A stretch of 64,000 nucleotides of DNA from Desulfatibacillum alkenivorans DSM 16219 (GCF_900142135.1 NZ_FQZU01000002.1:62001-126000), one strand, 5' to 3'; positions 25,514-33,430 are shown, numbered from the stretch's first letter. Translations and numbers: made by a program. The notes: generated by a model not told the origin, from the letters alone.

Positions 25514-28246
25514 ATGATAGGCATCACCTCATATGGAGCATACATTCCTCGCTTGAGGTTGGACCGTATGGCCATTTTCCAGAGCATGGGCTGGTTTGCA
25601 CCGGCCATCATGGTGGTGGCCCAGGGCGAAAGGTCCATGTGCAACTGGGACGAAGACGCCCTCACCATGGCTGTGTCCGCTTCCCAAGACTGCCTCAAGG
25701 GGATGGATAAATCGAAACTGGACGCCGTTTACCTGGCTTCCACCACCCTGCCTTTCGCCGACAGGCAGAATGCGGGCGTTATTAAGGAAGCCCTGAACCT
25801 GTCCGACGGCCTTCTGGCCACCGACGTTGTGGGCTCCCAAAAAGCAGGCACTTCCGCCCTGATTACGGCCCTGGACGCCGTTTCCGGCGGAAACAAGAAA
25901 AATATCCTGGTCACCGCTTCCGACAAGCGGGAAACCAAGGGCGCCTATTTTTACGAAATGTGGTTCGGCGATGGCGCGGCTTCCGTGGCCGTCGGAAACG
26001 GCGACGACGTCATCGCCGAATTCCTGGGCTCCTATTCCGAATCCCACGACTTCAACGATCACTACCGCGGCGCATCCAACCGCTTTGACTATGTGTGGGA
26101 AGAACGCTGGGCCAGAGACATGGGCTACAGCAACTTCATCCCCAAGGCCATCAACGGCGCCATGGAAAAAGCCGGCGTGGCCATCGGCGACGTCAGCAAG
26201 CTGGTTTACCCCTGCTTCTTCGGCGCGGAACACAAAAAGATCGCCAAAAAACTGGGCGCAACTCCAGAACAGGTCGTCGGCAACCTGCATAAGGAATGCG
26301 GCGAGTGCGGAGTGGCCCATCCCTTTGTGATGCTGGCCTCCGCCCTGGACGGCGCCAAAGCCGGCGACATCATCGTGGTGGCCGGCTACGGCCACGGCGT
26401 GGACGCCCTGGTCTTCAAGGTCACGGACAAAATCGCCGACCTGGCGGAGCGCGACGGATTTGCAGGAACCATCGCCAACAAAAAGATCGTGGACAACTAC
26501 GCCAAGTACCTGATCTTCCGCGGCCTCCTGGAAAATGAAATGGGCATTCGCGCCGAAGCGGAAACCCAGACCGCCATGACCGTCCTGTGGCGCAAACGCA
26601 AAATGCTCCTGGGCCTGGTGGGCGGCAAGTGCCGCGAGTGCGGAACCAAGCAGTTCCCCAAAATGGATATCTGCGTGAATCCCGAGTGCGGCGCCTTTCA
26701 CAGCCAGGACGAGCAGGAATTCATCAATACTCCGGCCAAGGTCAAGACCTTTACCGCGGACATGCTGTCCGTGTCCTTTGAGCCCCCCAACAAATACGGC
26801 CTCATCCAGTTTGAGGGCGGCGGCCGCATGATGGCCGACTTCACCGACTGCGATCAGGAAGAAATCCGCGTGGGCCTGCCCATGAAGATGGTCTTCCGCC
26901 TCCGCTGCTGGGACAAGGATCGCGGCTTCCGCAATTATTTCTGGAAGGCGACCCCGGTTCCGGGCGCAGCCGCGGAAATGGATAAAATCAACTTCAACGA
27001 TCGCGTGGCCGTCATCACCGGCGCCGGCGGCGGCCTGGGCAGAACCTACGCCCTGGAACTGGCCTCCCGGGGCTGCAAAGTGGTGGTCAACGACCTGGGC
27101 GGCGCCCGCGACGGCTCCGGCGGCGGCAGCGCCAGCCCGGCGGACAACGTGGTCGAGGAAATCAAGCAAATGGGCGGCGAAGCCGTCGCCAACTACGACA
27201 ACGTGGCGACCCCCGAAGGCGGCGCAGCCATCATCCAGAGCGCCATCGACGCATTCGGACGCGTGGACATCGTCATCAACAATGCGGGCATCCTCCGGGA
27301 CAAGTCCTTCCTCAAGATGGAGCCCGAAAACTGGAACGCCGTCATGGCCGTGCATTTGCACGGCGCCTACAATGTGACCAAGCCCGCCTTCTCCATCATG
27401 AAGCAGCAGGGTTTCGGCCGCATCATCATGACCACCTCCGCCGCAGGCCTGTACGGCAATTTCGGCCAGACCAACTACTCCAGCGCCAAAATGGCCCTGG
27501 TGGGCTTCATGAACACCCTGAAGCTGGAAGGCGGCAAGTACAATATCAAGGTTAACACCGTGGCGCCTCTGGCGGCCTCCCGTCTCACCGAAGACATCAT
27601 GCCGCCCGAGATTTTCGCCAAGATGAAGCCTGAGTTCGTGTCTCCCATGGTGCTGTACCTCTGCTCCGAAGACTGCAAGGAAACCGGCCAGATCTTCAAC
27701 GCAGGCATGGGCTACTTCAACCGGGCCGCGGTCATGACCGGGCCTTCCGTACAACTGGGCGAAGGCGATACGCCTCCGACCCTGGAAGACATCGCCGATA
27801 ACTGGGAAGCCATCAACAGCATGGAAGGCGCCAAGGAGCTTAACGACCTGAACTCCGCCATGTTTGATATGCTCTCCCCGCCGGCTCCGGCCGCCGAAGC
27901 CGCAGCTCCCGCTGCAGGCGGCGAAATCAAACCCGCCGACATCTTCGCCGGCATGGCCGACACATTCAATCCCGATAAGGCCGAAGGCGTGGACGTGGTG
28001 TTCCAGTTCAACATTTCCGGCGGCAATGGCGGAGAATGGAACGTGACGGTCAAGGATAAGACCTGCACGGTGGCTGAAGGCAAGGCCGGCAAGGCGACCT
28101 GCACGATTATCATGGAAGACGCCGATTTTGTGGGCATGATTTCCGGAACCCTGAACCCCATGACGGCGTTCAACTCCGGCAAGCTCAAGATCGAAGGCGA
28201 CGTCATGAAATCCCAGCTCATCGACAAACTGTTCACCGCCAAATAA
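25514..28246 (+). CDS. Four-domain fusion: HMG-CoA-synthase-like, DUF35, SDR, SCP2
   Basis: 910 residues. A thiolase-fold domain like HMG-CoA synthase (about 1-345) is followed by a DUF35 zinc ribbon with four cysteines (CREC...CVNPEC, about 378-397) and OB-fold (to about 470). An SDR follows (about 495-775, TGAGGGLG, NNAG, YSSAK) and then SCP2 (about 810-910). In archaea HMG-CoA synthase, thiolase and DUF35 are separate proteins of one complex; here two are fused and the thiolase is the next gene. By eye, the nucleophile site (ACKAGTA-type) reads GSQKAGTSAL, so Cys is replaced by Gln109, and the usual Glu near 79 is not evident. The domain may therefore be a scaffold, or a decarboxylase like KSQ domains (inference). 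RBS AAGGAGAGG. Confidence 0.87.
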   Translation: MIGITSYGAYIPRLRLDRMAIFQSMGWFAPAIMVVAQGERSMCNWDEDALTMAVSASQDCLKGMDKSKLDAVYLASTTLPFADRQNAGVIKEALNLSDGLLATDVVGSQKAGTSALITALDAVSGGNKKNILVTASDKRETKGAYFYEMWFGDGAASVAVGNGDDVIAEFLGSYSESHDFNDHYRGASNRFDYVWEERWARDMGYSNFIPKAINGAMEKAGVAIGDVSKLVYPCFFGAEHKKIAKKLGATPEQVVGNLHKECGECGVAHPFVMLASALDGAKAGDIIVVAGYGHGVDALVFKVTDKIADLAERDGFAGTIANKKIVDNYAKYLIFRGLLENEMGIRAEAETQTAMTVLWRKRKMLLGLVGGKCRECGTKQFPKMDICVNPECGAFHSQDEQEFINTPAKVKTFTADMLSVSFEPPNKYGLIQFEGGGRMMADFTDCDQEEIRVGLPMKMVFRLRCWDKDRGFRNYFWKATPVPGAAAEMDKINFNDRVAVITGAGGGLGRTYALELASRGCKVVVNDLGGARDGSGGGSASPADNVVEEIKQMGGEAVANYDNVATPEGGAAIIQSAIDAFGRVDIVINNAGILRDKSFLKMEPENWNAVMAVHLHGAYNVTKPAFSIMKQQGFGRIIMTTSAAGLYGNFGQTNYSSAKMALVGFMNTLKLEGGKYNIKVNTVAPLAASRLTEDIMPPEIFAKMKPEFVSPMVLYLCSEDCKETGQIFNAGMGYFNRAAVMTGPSVQLGEGDTPPTLEDIADNWEAINSMEGAKELNDLNSAMFDMLSPPAPAAEAAAPAAGGEIKPADIFAGMADTFNPDKAEGVDVVFQFNISGGNGGEWNVTVKDKTCTVAEGKAGKATCTIIMEDADFVGMISGTLNPMTAFNSGKLKIEGDVMKSQLIDKLFTAK
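26999..28246 (+). repeat. SDR-SCP2 coding duplication, copy 2
   Basis: Second copy of the segment at 24182-25426. The SDR core is the most alike; the linker before SCP2 differs in length and sequence. Confidence 0.85.
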
Positions 28247-28261
28247 CAGGAGGGACGCATC

Positions 28262-29473
28262 ATGGCTACTGGAATTAAAGATAAAGTCGCTATCATCGGC
28301 ATGGGATGCACCCGTTTCGGCGAACGCTGGGACGTGGGCGCCGAAGAACTGATGGTGGAAGCTTTTCAAGAATGTATACAAGACGCTGGAATTGATAAAA
28401 AAGAAATCCAGGCCGCATGGTTCGGCACCTGCCTGGATGAAGTCAACGTAGGCAAGTCCGCAGTGCCGCTGTCCACAACCCTGCGCCTGCCTTTCATCCC
28501 CTGCACCAGGGTGGAAAACTACTGCGCCACCGGTACGGAAGCCTTCCGCGGCGCCGTATACGCGGTCGCTTCCGGGGCTTATGACATCTGCCTGGCCCTG
28601 GGCGTGGAAAAGCTGAAAGACACCGGTTACGGCGGACTGCCCGGCGGCGGCTCCAACGCCGGCTCCCTCATGTGGCAGTGGTGGCCCATGCTGACGGCTC
28701 CGGGCTCCTTCGCCCAACTCGCCAGCGCCTACGCCGCCAAGTACAAGATCCCCGACGGAGACCTCAAACGCGCCATGGCGCACGTCTCCGCCAAAAGCCA
28801 CGACAACGGCGTCTTGAACCCCAAGGCTCACCTGCAAAAGAAAGTCACCGAAGACCAGATCATGGCGGCGCCCATCATCGCCCATCCCCTGGGACTCTTT
28901 GACTGCTGCGGCGTGTCCGACGGTTCGGCGTGCGCCATTGTCACCACGCCTGAAATCGCCAAGAAATTGGGCAAAAAGGATTTCATCACGGTCAAGGCCC
29001 TGCAGCTTGCCTTGTCCTCCGGCGAGGAAGTGGGATACAATGACTGGGACGGCGATCATTTCATGACCACCAGTCGCGCCAGCGTCAAGGCTTACGAAGA
29101 AGCCGGCATCACCAACCCCAGGGAGGAAATCTCCATGATGGAAGTGCATGACTGCTTCTCCATCACCGAGTTGGTGACCATGGAAGACCTCCATATCTCC
29201 GAAAGGGGCCAGGCGGTCAAGGACATCATGGACGGCTTCTATGACCTCAAAGGCGGCGGAGTCCCCTGCCAGGTGGACGGCGGCCTCAAGTGCTTCGGCC
29301 ACCCCATCGGCGCTTCCGGACTTCGCATGCTGTACGAAATGTACCTGCAACTCCATGGAAAGGCCGGGGAACGCCAGATTGACAATCCCAGGCTGGGCCT
29401 TACGCACAACCTGGGCGGCTTCCCGTTCCAGAACGTTTGCGCCATTTCCATAGTCGGAAAATACGACGGATAA
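28262..29473 (+). CDS. SCP-x-type thiolase / acyl-CoA acyltransferase
   Basis: 403 residues of thiolase fold. The nucleophile Cys88 is in ENYCATGTEAF. A His motif (HDCFSITEL, about 294-302) and GHPIGASG (about 343-350) are present; the second active-site Cys of classical thiolases (CxG near the C-terminus) is not obvious, as in SCP-x-type enzymes. Relatives with a DUF35 partner include BbsB of the toluene pathway (with BbsA) and the Ltp2 retro-aldolase (with ChsH2). Here the DUF35 part is fused into the upstream protein, 15 bases away. It likely cleaves a 3-ketoacyl-CoA, or a beta-hydroxy acyl-CoA by retro-aldol. RBS AGGAGG. Confidence 0.88.
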   Translation: MATGIKDKVAIIGMGCTRFGERWDVGAEELMVEAFQECIQDAGIDKKEIQAAWFGTCLDEVNVGKSAVPLSTTLRLPFIPCTRVENYCATGTEAFRGAVYAVASGAYDICLALGVEKLKDTGYGGLPGGGSNAGSLMWQWWPMLTAPGSFAQLASAYAAKYKIPDGDLKRAMAHVSAKSHDNGVLNPKAHLQKKVTEDQIMAAPIIAHPLGLFDCCGVSDGSACAIVTTPEIAKKLGKKDFITVKALQLALSSGEEVGYNDWDGDHFMTTSRASVKAYEEAGITNPREEISMMEVHDCFSITELVTMEDLHISERGQAVKDIMDGFYDLKGGGVPCQVDGGLKCFGHPIGASGLRMLYEMYLQLHGKAGERQIDNPRLGLTHNLGGFPFQNVCAISIVGKYDG

Positions 29474-29481
29474 CCCATCCG

Positions 29482-29516
29482 CGGCCCCGGACCGCCTTGG
29501 CGGCCCGGGGCCGTTT
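29482..29516 (+). terminator. Strong GC hairpin after the thiolase gene
   Basis: CGGCCCCGG (29482-29490) pairs with CCGGGGCCG (29505-29513), with an inner CCGCC-TT-GGCGG stem. Only three T residues follow, so it may pause or attenuate rather than fully stop transcription into the small gene at 29534. Confidence 0.5.
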
Positions 29517-29533
29517 ACCCAGAGGCATTGGGC

Positions 29534-29851
29534 ATGCTCGAAGTCAAGGCCATCATGAATTCCAGCGTTGAGGACGTCATCGGGTTCAAATGCTGCAACC
29601 TGCCCGACCAAAACCTGGAAATCCATGTGAAAAACGCCGGCGAAAAACCGGTTAAAGCGCTCAGCCGCTTTGTCCTGGATGCGGGCGAAAAACAGGTGGA
29701 GCTTACCACCGTGTATCCGCCCGGAGGCCAGGTGATTCAGCCCGGAGAGGCGGCGGCCTTTTACTGCAACATGGATGATGAGGAATGGAAGCTGTATTCT
29801 TCCATCACCGCCTTTGACGATCAGGGAGGGTCGTTCACCGCCGCTCTGTAA
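29534..29851 (+). CDS. Small conserved-looking protein in the acyl-CoA cluster, unknown
   Basis: 105 residues, no signal peptide or membrane segment. The composition suggests a small beta-sandwich (EIHVKNAGEKPVKALSRFVL, then PGGQVIQPGEAAAFYC). No family was recognised. ATG at 29534 has AGAGG about nine bases upstream; a TTG two codons earlier is in frame. It sits between the thiolase and the acyl-CoA dehydrogenase on the same strand, so a role linked to that pathway, perhaps structural, is the best guess. Confidence 0.6.
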   Translation: MLEVKAIMNSSVEDVIGFKCCNLPDQNLEIHVKNAGEKPVKALSRFVLDAGEKQVELTTVYPPGGQVIQPGEAAAFYCNMDDEEWKLYSSITAFDDQGGSFTAAL

Positions 29852-29899
29852 TGGGGTCAAATCTACGTTTGACGTTTGAGGATCGGGTCTTTTCGAAAA

Positions 29900-29929
29900 G
29901 ATTTCAGGAGTATGATCTTATCTGAAATC
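29900..29929. promoter_or_regulatory. Inverted repeat GATTTCAG-N14-CTGAAATC
   Basis: Perfect 8-bp arms at 29900-29907 and 29922-29929, 70 bp before the acyl-CoA dehydrogenase start. The 14-bp spacer equals that of the repeat at 23272-23297, but the arm sequence differs. An operator for this gene is possible. Confidence 0.4.
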
Positions 29930-29998
29930 GCCTGATAACGGCGAGCAGGCCTAAGACGCAAAGCATGCCCAGCCCGAGGTTTTTCTGGAGAATATAAT

Positions 29999-31141
29999 AT
30001 GGAAATCTTGCAATACACCCCGGAGCACCACGCGTTTCGCGAGCAGTTTCGGGCTTATTTGGCCGAGAATGTGATTCCGCACATCCCGCAATGGGAAGCG
30101 GACCACATCGTGCCTCCCGAAGTATGGCGGGATTTGGGGCGCAACGGCTATCTGTGCACGGCCACGCCCAAGGAATACGGCGGCCACGGCATGGATTTTC
30201 TGTACTCGGTCATCATCACCGAAGAAATCGGCAAGACCGGCTTCTGCGGCCTGACCTTGGGGCTGCACAGCGATATCGTGGTGCCCTATATCGAAACTTT
30301 CGGCACCGAAGAGCAGAAAAAGAAATTCCTGCCCGGCTGCGTGACCGGCGAGACCATTACTTCCGTGGCCATGACCGAACCGGGCACAGGGTCCGACCTT
30401 TCCTCCATGTCCACCACGGCCGTCGAGGACGGGGACGACATTATTATCGACGGCACCAAAACCTTTATTTCCAACGGCATCAACACCAACCTGTGCGTGG
30501 TGGCGGCCAGGGACCCCAACGTGGAAAATCCCTACGAAGCCATTTCCCTGTATCTGGTGGAAGGGGATCGCCCGGGATTCGAGCGCGGCCGTCATCTGGA
30601 CAAGATGGGCTTCAACAGCCAGGATACGTCGGAGCTCTTTTTCTCCAAATGCCGCATTCCCAAGGAAAACCTCCTGGGCCAAAAAGGCGGCGGATTCATC
30701 ATCCTCATGCAGAAATTGCAGCAGGAAAGGCTCATTTGCGCCATCGGCGCGGTCGTCGCCGCGGAAATGATGACCGAAAGAATGATTCAGTACTGCAAGG
30801 AGACCACCCGCAACGGCAAGCCGTTGAGCAAGTTCCAGGCCATCCAGTTTGAACTGGTGGAAATGGCCACGGAAGCCAAACTCGGCCGCGCATTCCTGGA
30901 TAAGCTCATCGCCGAGCACGTGGCCGGTGAGCAGGTGGTGGTGGAGGTTTCCATGGCCAAATACTGGACCACGGACCTGGCCAAACGCACCATTGACAGG
31001 GCCATCAGCATCGTGGGCGAACCCGCCATGGCGGAAAGCCTCGGCCTGGCGCAGGCCATGCGGGACATCCGCATCCTGCCTATTTTTGCTGGAACCAACG
31101 AAGTCATGAAGATAGTGGCGGCAAGATTTATGGGGCTGTAA
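29999..31141 (+). CDS. Acyl-CoA dehydrogenase (LCAD/IVD-like catalytic layout)
   Basis: 380 residues, the usual family length. N-terminal helices, the FAD/substrate motif AMTEPGTGSD (about 124-133) and the C-terminal helical domain are present. It makes 2-enoyl-CoA and passes electrons to ETF. The C-terminal signature reads IFAGTNEVMK; medium-chain enzymes have the catalytic Glu where Ala is here. Long-chain and isovaleryl enzymes have Gly there and a Glu in an earlier helix; Glu260 (in AAEMMTERM) matches that place by eye, so activity is likely kept. It is the last gene of the cluster, followed by a terminator. CTGGAG precedes the ATG. Confidence 0.9.
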   Translation: MEILQYTPEHHAFREQFRAYLAENVIPHIPQWEADHIVPPEVWRDLGRNGYLCTATPKEYGGHGMDFLYSVIITEEIGKTGFCGLTLGLHSDIVVPYIETFGTEEQKKKFLPGCVTGETITSVAMTEPGTGSDLSSMSTTAVEDGDDIIIDGTKTFISNGINTNLCVVAARDPNVENPYEAISLYLVEGDRPGFERGRHLDKMGFNSQDTSELFFSKCRIPKENLLGQKGGGFIILMQKLQQERLICAIGAVVAAEMMTERMIQYCKETTRNGKPLSKFQAIQFELVEMATEAKLGRAFLDKLIAEHVAGEQVVVEVSMAKYWTTDLAKRTIDRAISIVGEPAMAESLGLAQAMRDIRILPIFAGTNEVMKIVAARFMGL

Positions 31142-31254
31142 ATGATGGGGCTTCGGAGGCCTCCCGCGTTCGCCATGATAGGCGCCGAAGCCGTCAAGTC
31201 CTGGGGGGGACTGCAGCAGCTTTAAAACATTGCAAAAAAGCTATTTTCGGGATC

Positions 31255-31300
31255 ACAGGGCCGGACGCCTAAACCAGGCGTTACGGCCCTGTTTTCTTTT
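31255..31300 (+). terminator. Rho-independent terminator of the acyl-CoA cluster
   Basis: CAGGGCCG (31256-31263) pairs with CGGCCCTG (31284-31291), with an inner ACGCCT / AGGCGT stem. TTTTCTTTT follows. It lies about 115 bases after the acyl-CoA dehydrogenase. Confidence 0.85.
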
Positions 31301-31322
31301 CGCCAGAAAAGCAAGAGAACGT

Positions 31323-31383
31323 GCCTCCGGCGGCAAACTTTTGAAAAAGTTTGATCAAAACGTTTCAATGGCGCTCCGCGCAA
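31323..31383 (+). repeat. CCTCCGGCGGC hairpin element, copy
   Basis: Nearly the same as 16127-16190: GCCTCCGGCGGCAAACTTTT, then GAAAAAGTTTGATCAAAA, then GGCGCTCCGCGCA. Confidence 0.8.
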
Positions 31384-31780
31384 AGGCAGTTTATTTTTTT
31401 TCGCCGTCATTCCCGAATGTCACTCTCGGGAATCCGGAATCCTGGTCATTGGGTAGTCCTGGCAAAGCAGTATCTTGCCAGGGTTGCGAAGCAACATTTT
31501 GTTCGACCACGCAGGCAATCAAGGCCTTGGGCCTTGTACGGACCTGTAACCTTTTAATGCTCCTAAATATTCTCGTTGACTGAGGGGATTTTAGAATGTC
31601 CTCGACGTTGTCCATTCGAGCATTTTCCACCGTGTTCTAAAACCATAGCCTATTACATGCCGCCTGGAAGGATTACTGAAATCCATAATGGAGGCGATAT
31701 ATGCCCGCTTTGATTTTAATACGGGGTCCACCCTGTCTGTTAGAAGTAAAAGATACTTACCATCAAGTGAAAAAGATTCG

Positions 31781-31866
31781 TGATTTTCGGGGACGTCCCT
31801 TAATAACGTGATTTTCGGGGACGTCCCTTAATAAGATAGTGATTTTCGGGGACGTCTCTTAATAAG
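31781..31866 (+). repeat. Triple 27-bp repeat with GGGACGTCCC core
   Basis: Units start at 31781, 31809 and 31840. Each reads GTGATTTTCGGGGACGTCCC then TTAATAA; the third has one change (GTCTC). The spacers are 1 and 4 bases. GGGACGTCCC is a perfect palindrome. Confidence 0.9.
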
Positions 31867-31959
31867 ATAGTAAGTTGATAACATATTGAAATCAAGCATA
31901 AATTTTGAATAATAACTTGAGTTTAATTTAGTTAAATATTAATTGAAGCCCTTGTCAAG

Positions 31960-32060
31960 GCCATGCCGGACACACTCCAAGACCCCCGGCTGGGGTCAAG
32001 GTTCCAAGCCTCAACGCTCCGGCCGTTTTATCCTTTGGAATGTTTCCGCCAAATCCGCCT
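31960..32060 (+). repeat. Degraded third copy of the long terminator-type repeat
   Basis: It keeps GACCCCCGGCTGGGG, CTCAACGCTCCGGCCGTTTT and GGAATGTTTCCGCC, which match the order in 16410-16490 and 20075-20150 with many changes. Confidence 0.6.
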
Positions 32061-32313
32061 GCGATATTCTCTAAAAAGCTGTTTTTGGAATTTTAAAAGA
32101 TCATGGTGTTAAGAATTATTCGTGATTCATGCATTAACTCTATCCCTTCGGGGTAATTTCTGATAGCCTGCCTGCATAATATGATATCGCTTCTCTGTTT
32201 TTGATTTGCCGGTCGCACCAAAGGACGCATCGCTGCGGCCATATTTCCCTATGCTATTGCCGGTTAAAGTCCTTGCTGCATCATCTCCGTATTTGGTTAC
32301 AGGGGGAAAAACC

Positions 32314-33345
32314 ATGATAACCGACCCTTCCAAAGACCGTTTTTTTGCCAAGTGGAAACGCAGGTGCATTTCAATAACGCTCTATTTTTTATTGTGGGGT
32401 TTAATGACCGGGACTCTGCCCCTCATCCTGATTATTACGGGCGTCATGGATTGGCTCCGGCCGCTGAGAAAGGCCGGTGCGAGGTCCCGCTGCATTCTGT
32501 TTTTCGTGCTGTATTTGAATTGCGAGATATTGGGCTTGGCCGCTGCTTTTTTAATTTGGCTGTTCAGCGGCGTCTGGCTGGGAAGAAACAGGGATTTTTT
32601 CGTCAAAGCGAATTACGCTCTCCAGTCCACCTGGGCTTCAGCGCTCCTTCAGGGCGCCTTTTTCATATTCTCCGTCAAGCTGAAAACCCAAGGCGCGGAG
32701 TGCGCCTTTCCCGGCCCCGTGGTCCTTATGATACGCCATGCCAGCACCGCCGACACCGTGCTGGCATCGGTGCTGGTGGCCAAAAGGTTTAAAATGCGCT
32801 TACGATTCGTTTTAAAGCAGGAGTTGCTTTGGGATCCCTGCCTGGATGTGGTTGGAAATCGGATTCCAAACGTGTTTGTGCAAAGAGACGGCAAGACCAC
32901 GGAACGGGAATTGGCGGCGATCAAGGACCTGTCCAGGGATATGTCCTCCCGGGACGGCATCCTGATCTATCCCGAAGGCACCCGCTTTCAACAGCATAAG
33001 CTGGAAAAAATTCAAAAGCGCTTCAAACAAGAAGAGACGCCCGTCATATCAAGCATGGCGGCGAAGTTCACCCATGTCCTCCCTCCCCGGATTGGAGGCT
33101 TTTCCGCCATAACCGAGACGGCCCGGGAGGCTGACATCGTCGTCTGCGTCCACACGGGGTTTGAAGGCTCGGCCAATTTCAGCGAGTTCTGGCAAGGCGC
33201 CCTCATAGGCAAAACCGTTAAAGCGGCCTTTTGGAGAATACCCGCCGGCGAGATTCCGTCCGGGCGGCAAGAGCGCAGGATATGGCTTTTTAATCAATGG
33301 ATGAAAGTGGATGAATGGGTGGCTCAAAATTTTTCCGGCGAATAG
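32314..33345 (+). CDS. PlsC-family acyltransferase (1-acyl-glycerol-3-phosphate acyltransferase-like)
   Basis: About 343 residues. Two or three membrane segments occur in the first 120 residues. The PlsC-type motif I HxxxxD is seen as RHASTAD (about 140-146) and motif III as YPEGTRF (about 220-226). It likely moves an acyl group to a lysophospholipid or similar acceptor at the inner membrane. I chose ATG at 32314, seven bases after AGGGGG; the frame is open back to 32206 without support. It is longer than typical PlsC (about 240) because of the N-terminal helices and a C-terminal tail. It is a single gene with its own terminator, 5 kb from the fadR ether-lipid-like operon. Confidence 0.82.
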   Translation: MITDPSKDRFFAKWKRRCISITLYFLLWGLMTGTLPLILIITGVMDWLRPLRKAGARSRCILFFVLYLNCEILGLAAAFLIWLFSGVWLGRNRDFFVKANYALQSTWASALLQGAFFIFSVKLKTQGAECAFPGPVVLMIRHASTADTVLASVLVAKRFKMRLRFVLKQELLWDPCLDVVGNRIPNVFVQRDGKTTERELAAIKDLSRDMSSRDGILIYPEGTRFQQHKLEKIQKRFKQEETPVISSMAAKFTHVLPPRIGGFSAITETAREADIVVCVHTGFEGSANFSEFWQGALIGKTVKAAFWRIPAGEIPSGRQERRIWLFNQWMKVDEWVAQNFSGE

Positions 33346-33360
33346 AAACTTGTGCGCTGA

Positions 33361-33379
33361 AACGCAGATGCGTTTTTTT
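33361..33379 (+). terminator. Short terminator after the acyltransferase gene
   Basis: AACGC-AGAT-GCGTT is followed directly by five further T residues. The stem is only five bp but is well placed, 15 bases after the stop. Confidence 0.55.
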
Positions 33380-33403
33380 ACAATACAATCGCCGGCGAGT
33401 CTG

Positions 33404-33428
33404 AAAAACCTCCATGACAACCGAGGTT
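33404..33428 (-). terminator. Terminator-like hairpin of the HAD phosphatase gene
   Basis: On the minus strand AACCTC (33428-33423) pairs with GAGGTT (33412-33407), followed by TTT. It lies just past the stop at 33431, between convergent genes. Confidence 0.5.
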
Positions 33429-33430
33429 AG

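Larger units (their letters stand above)
31142..32313. other. Repeat-rich intergenic region, no gene supported
   Basis: It contains the terminator of the acyl-CoA cluster, a CCTCCGGCGGC element, a TTCCCGA-type inverted pair (about 31410-31440), a triple GGGACGTCCC repeat and a degraded copy of the long terminator-type repeat. Short frames here run through repeats and lack ribosome binding sites. Confidence 0.6.

Noticed and set aside
25529-29860. A 1443-codon open frame on the minus strand across three genes
   Set aside because: It is antisense to well-identified enzymes. G/C-ending codons in GC-rich genes remove stop codons from this frame; the product has no recognisable domain.
31230-31583. 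A 117-codon frame downstream of the acyl-CoA dehydrogenase
   Set aside because: It runs through the terminator and a repeat element, so it is not a gene.
31781-31866. CRISPR-like tandem repeat
   Set aside because: Spacers are only 1-4 bases and there are no cas genes; it belongs to the GGGACGTCCC family.
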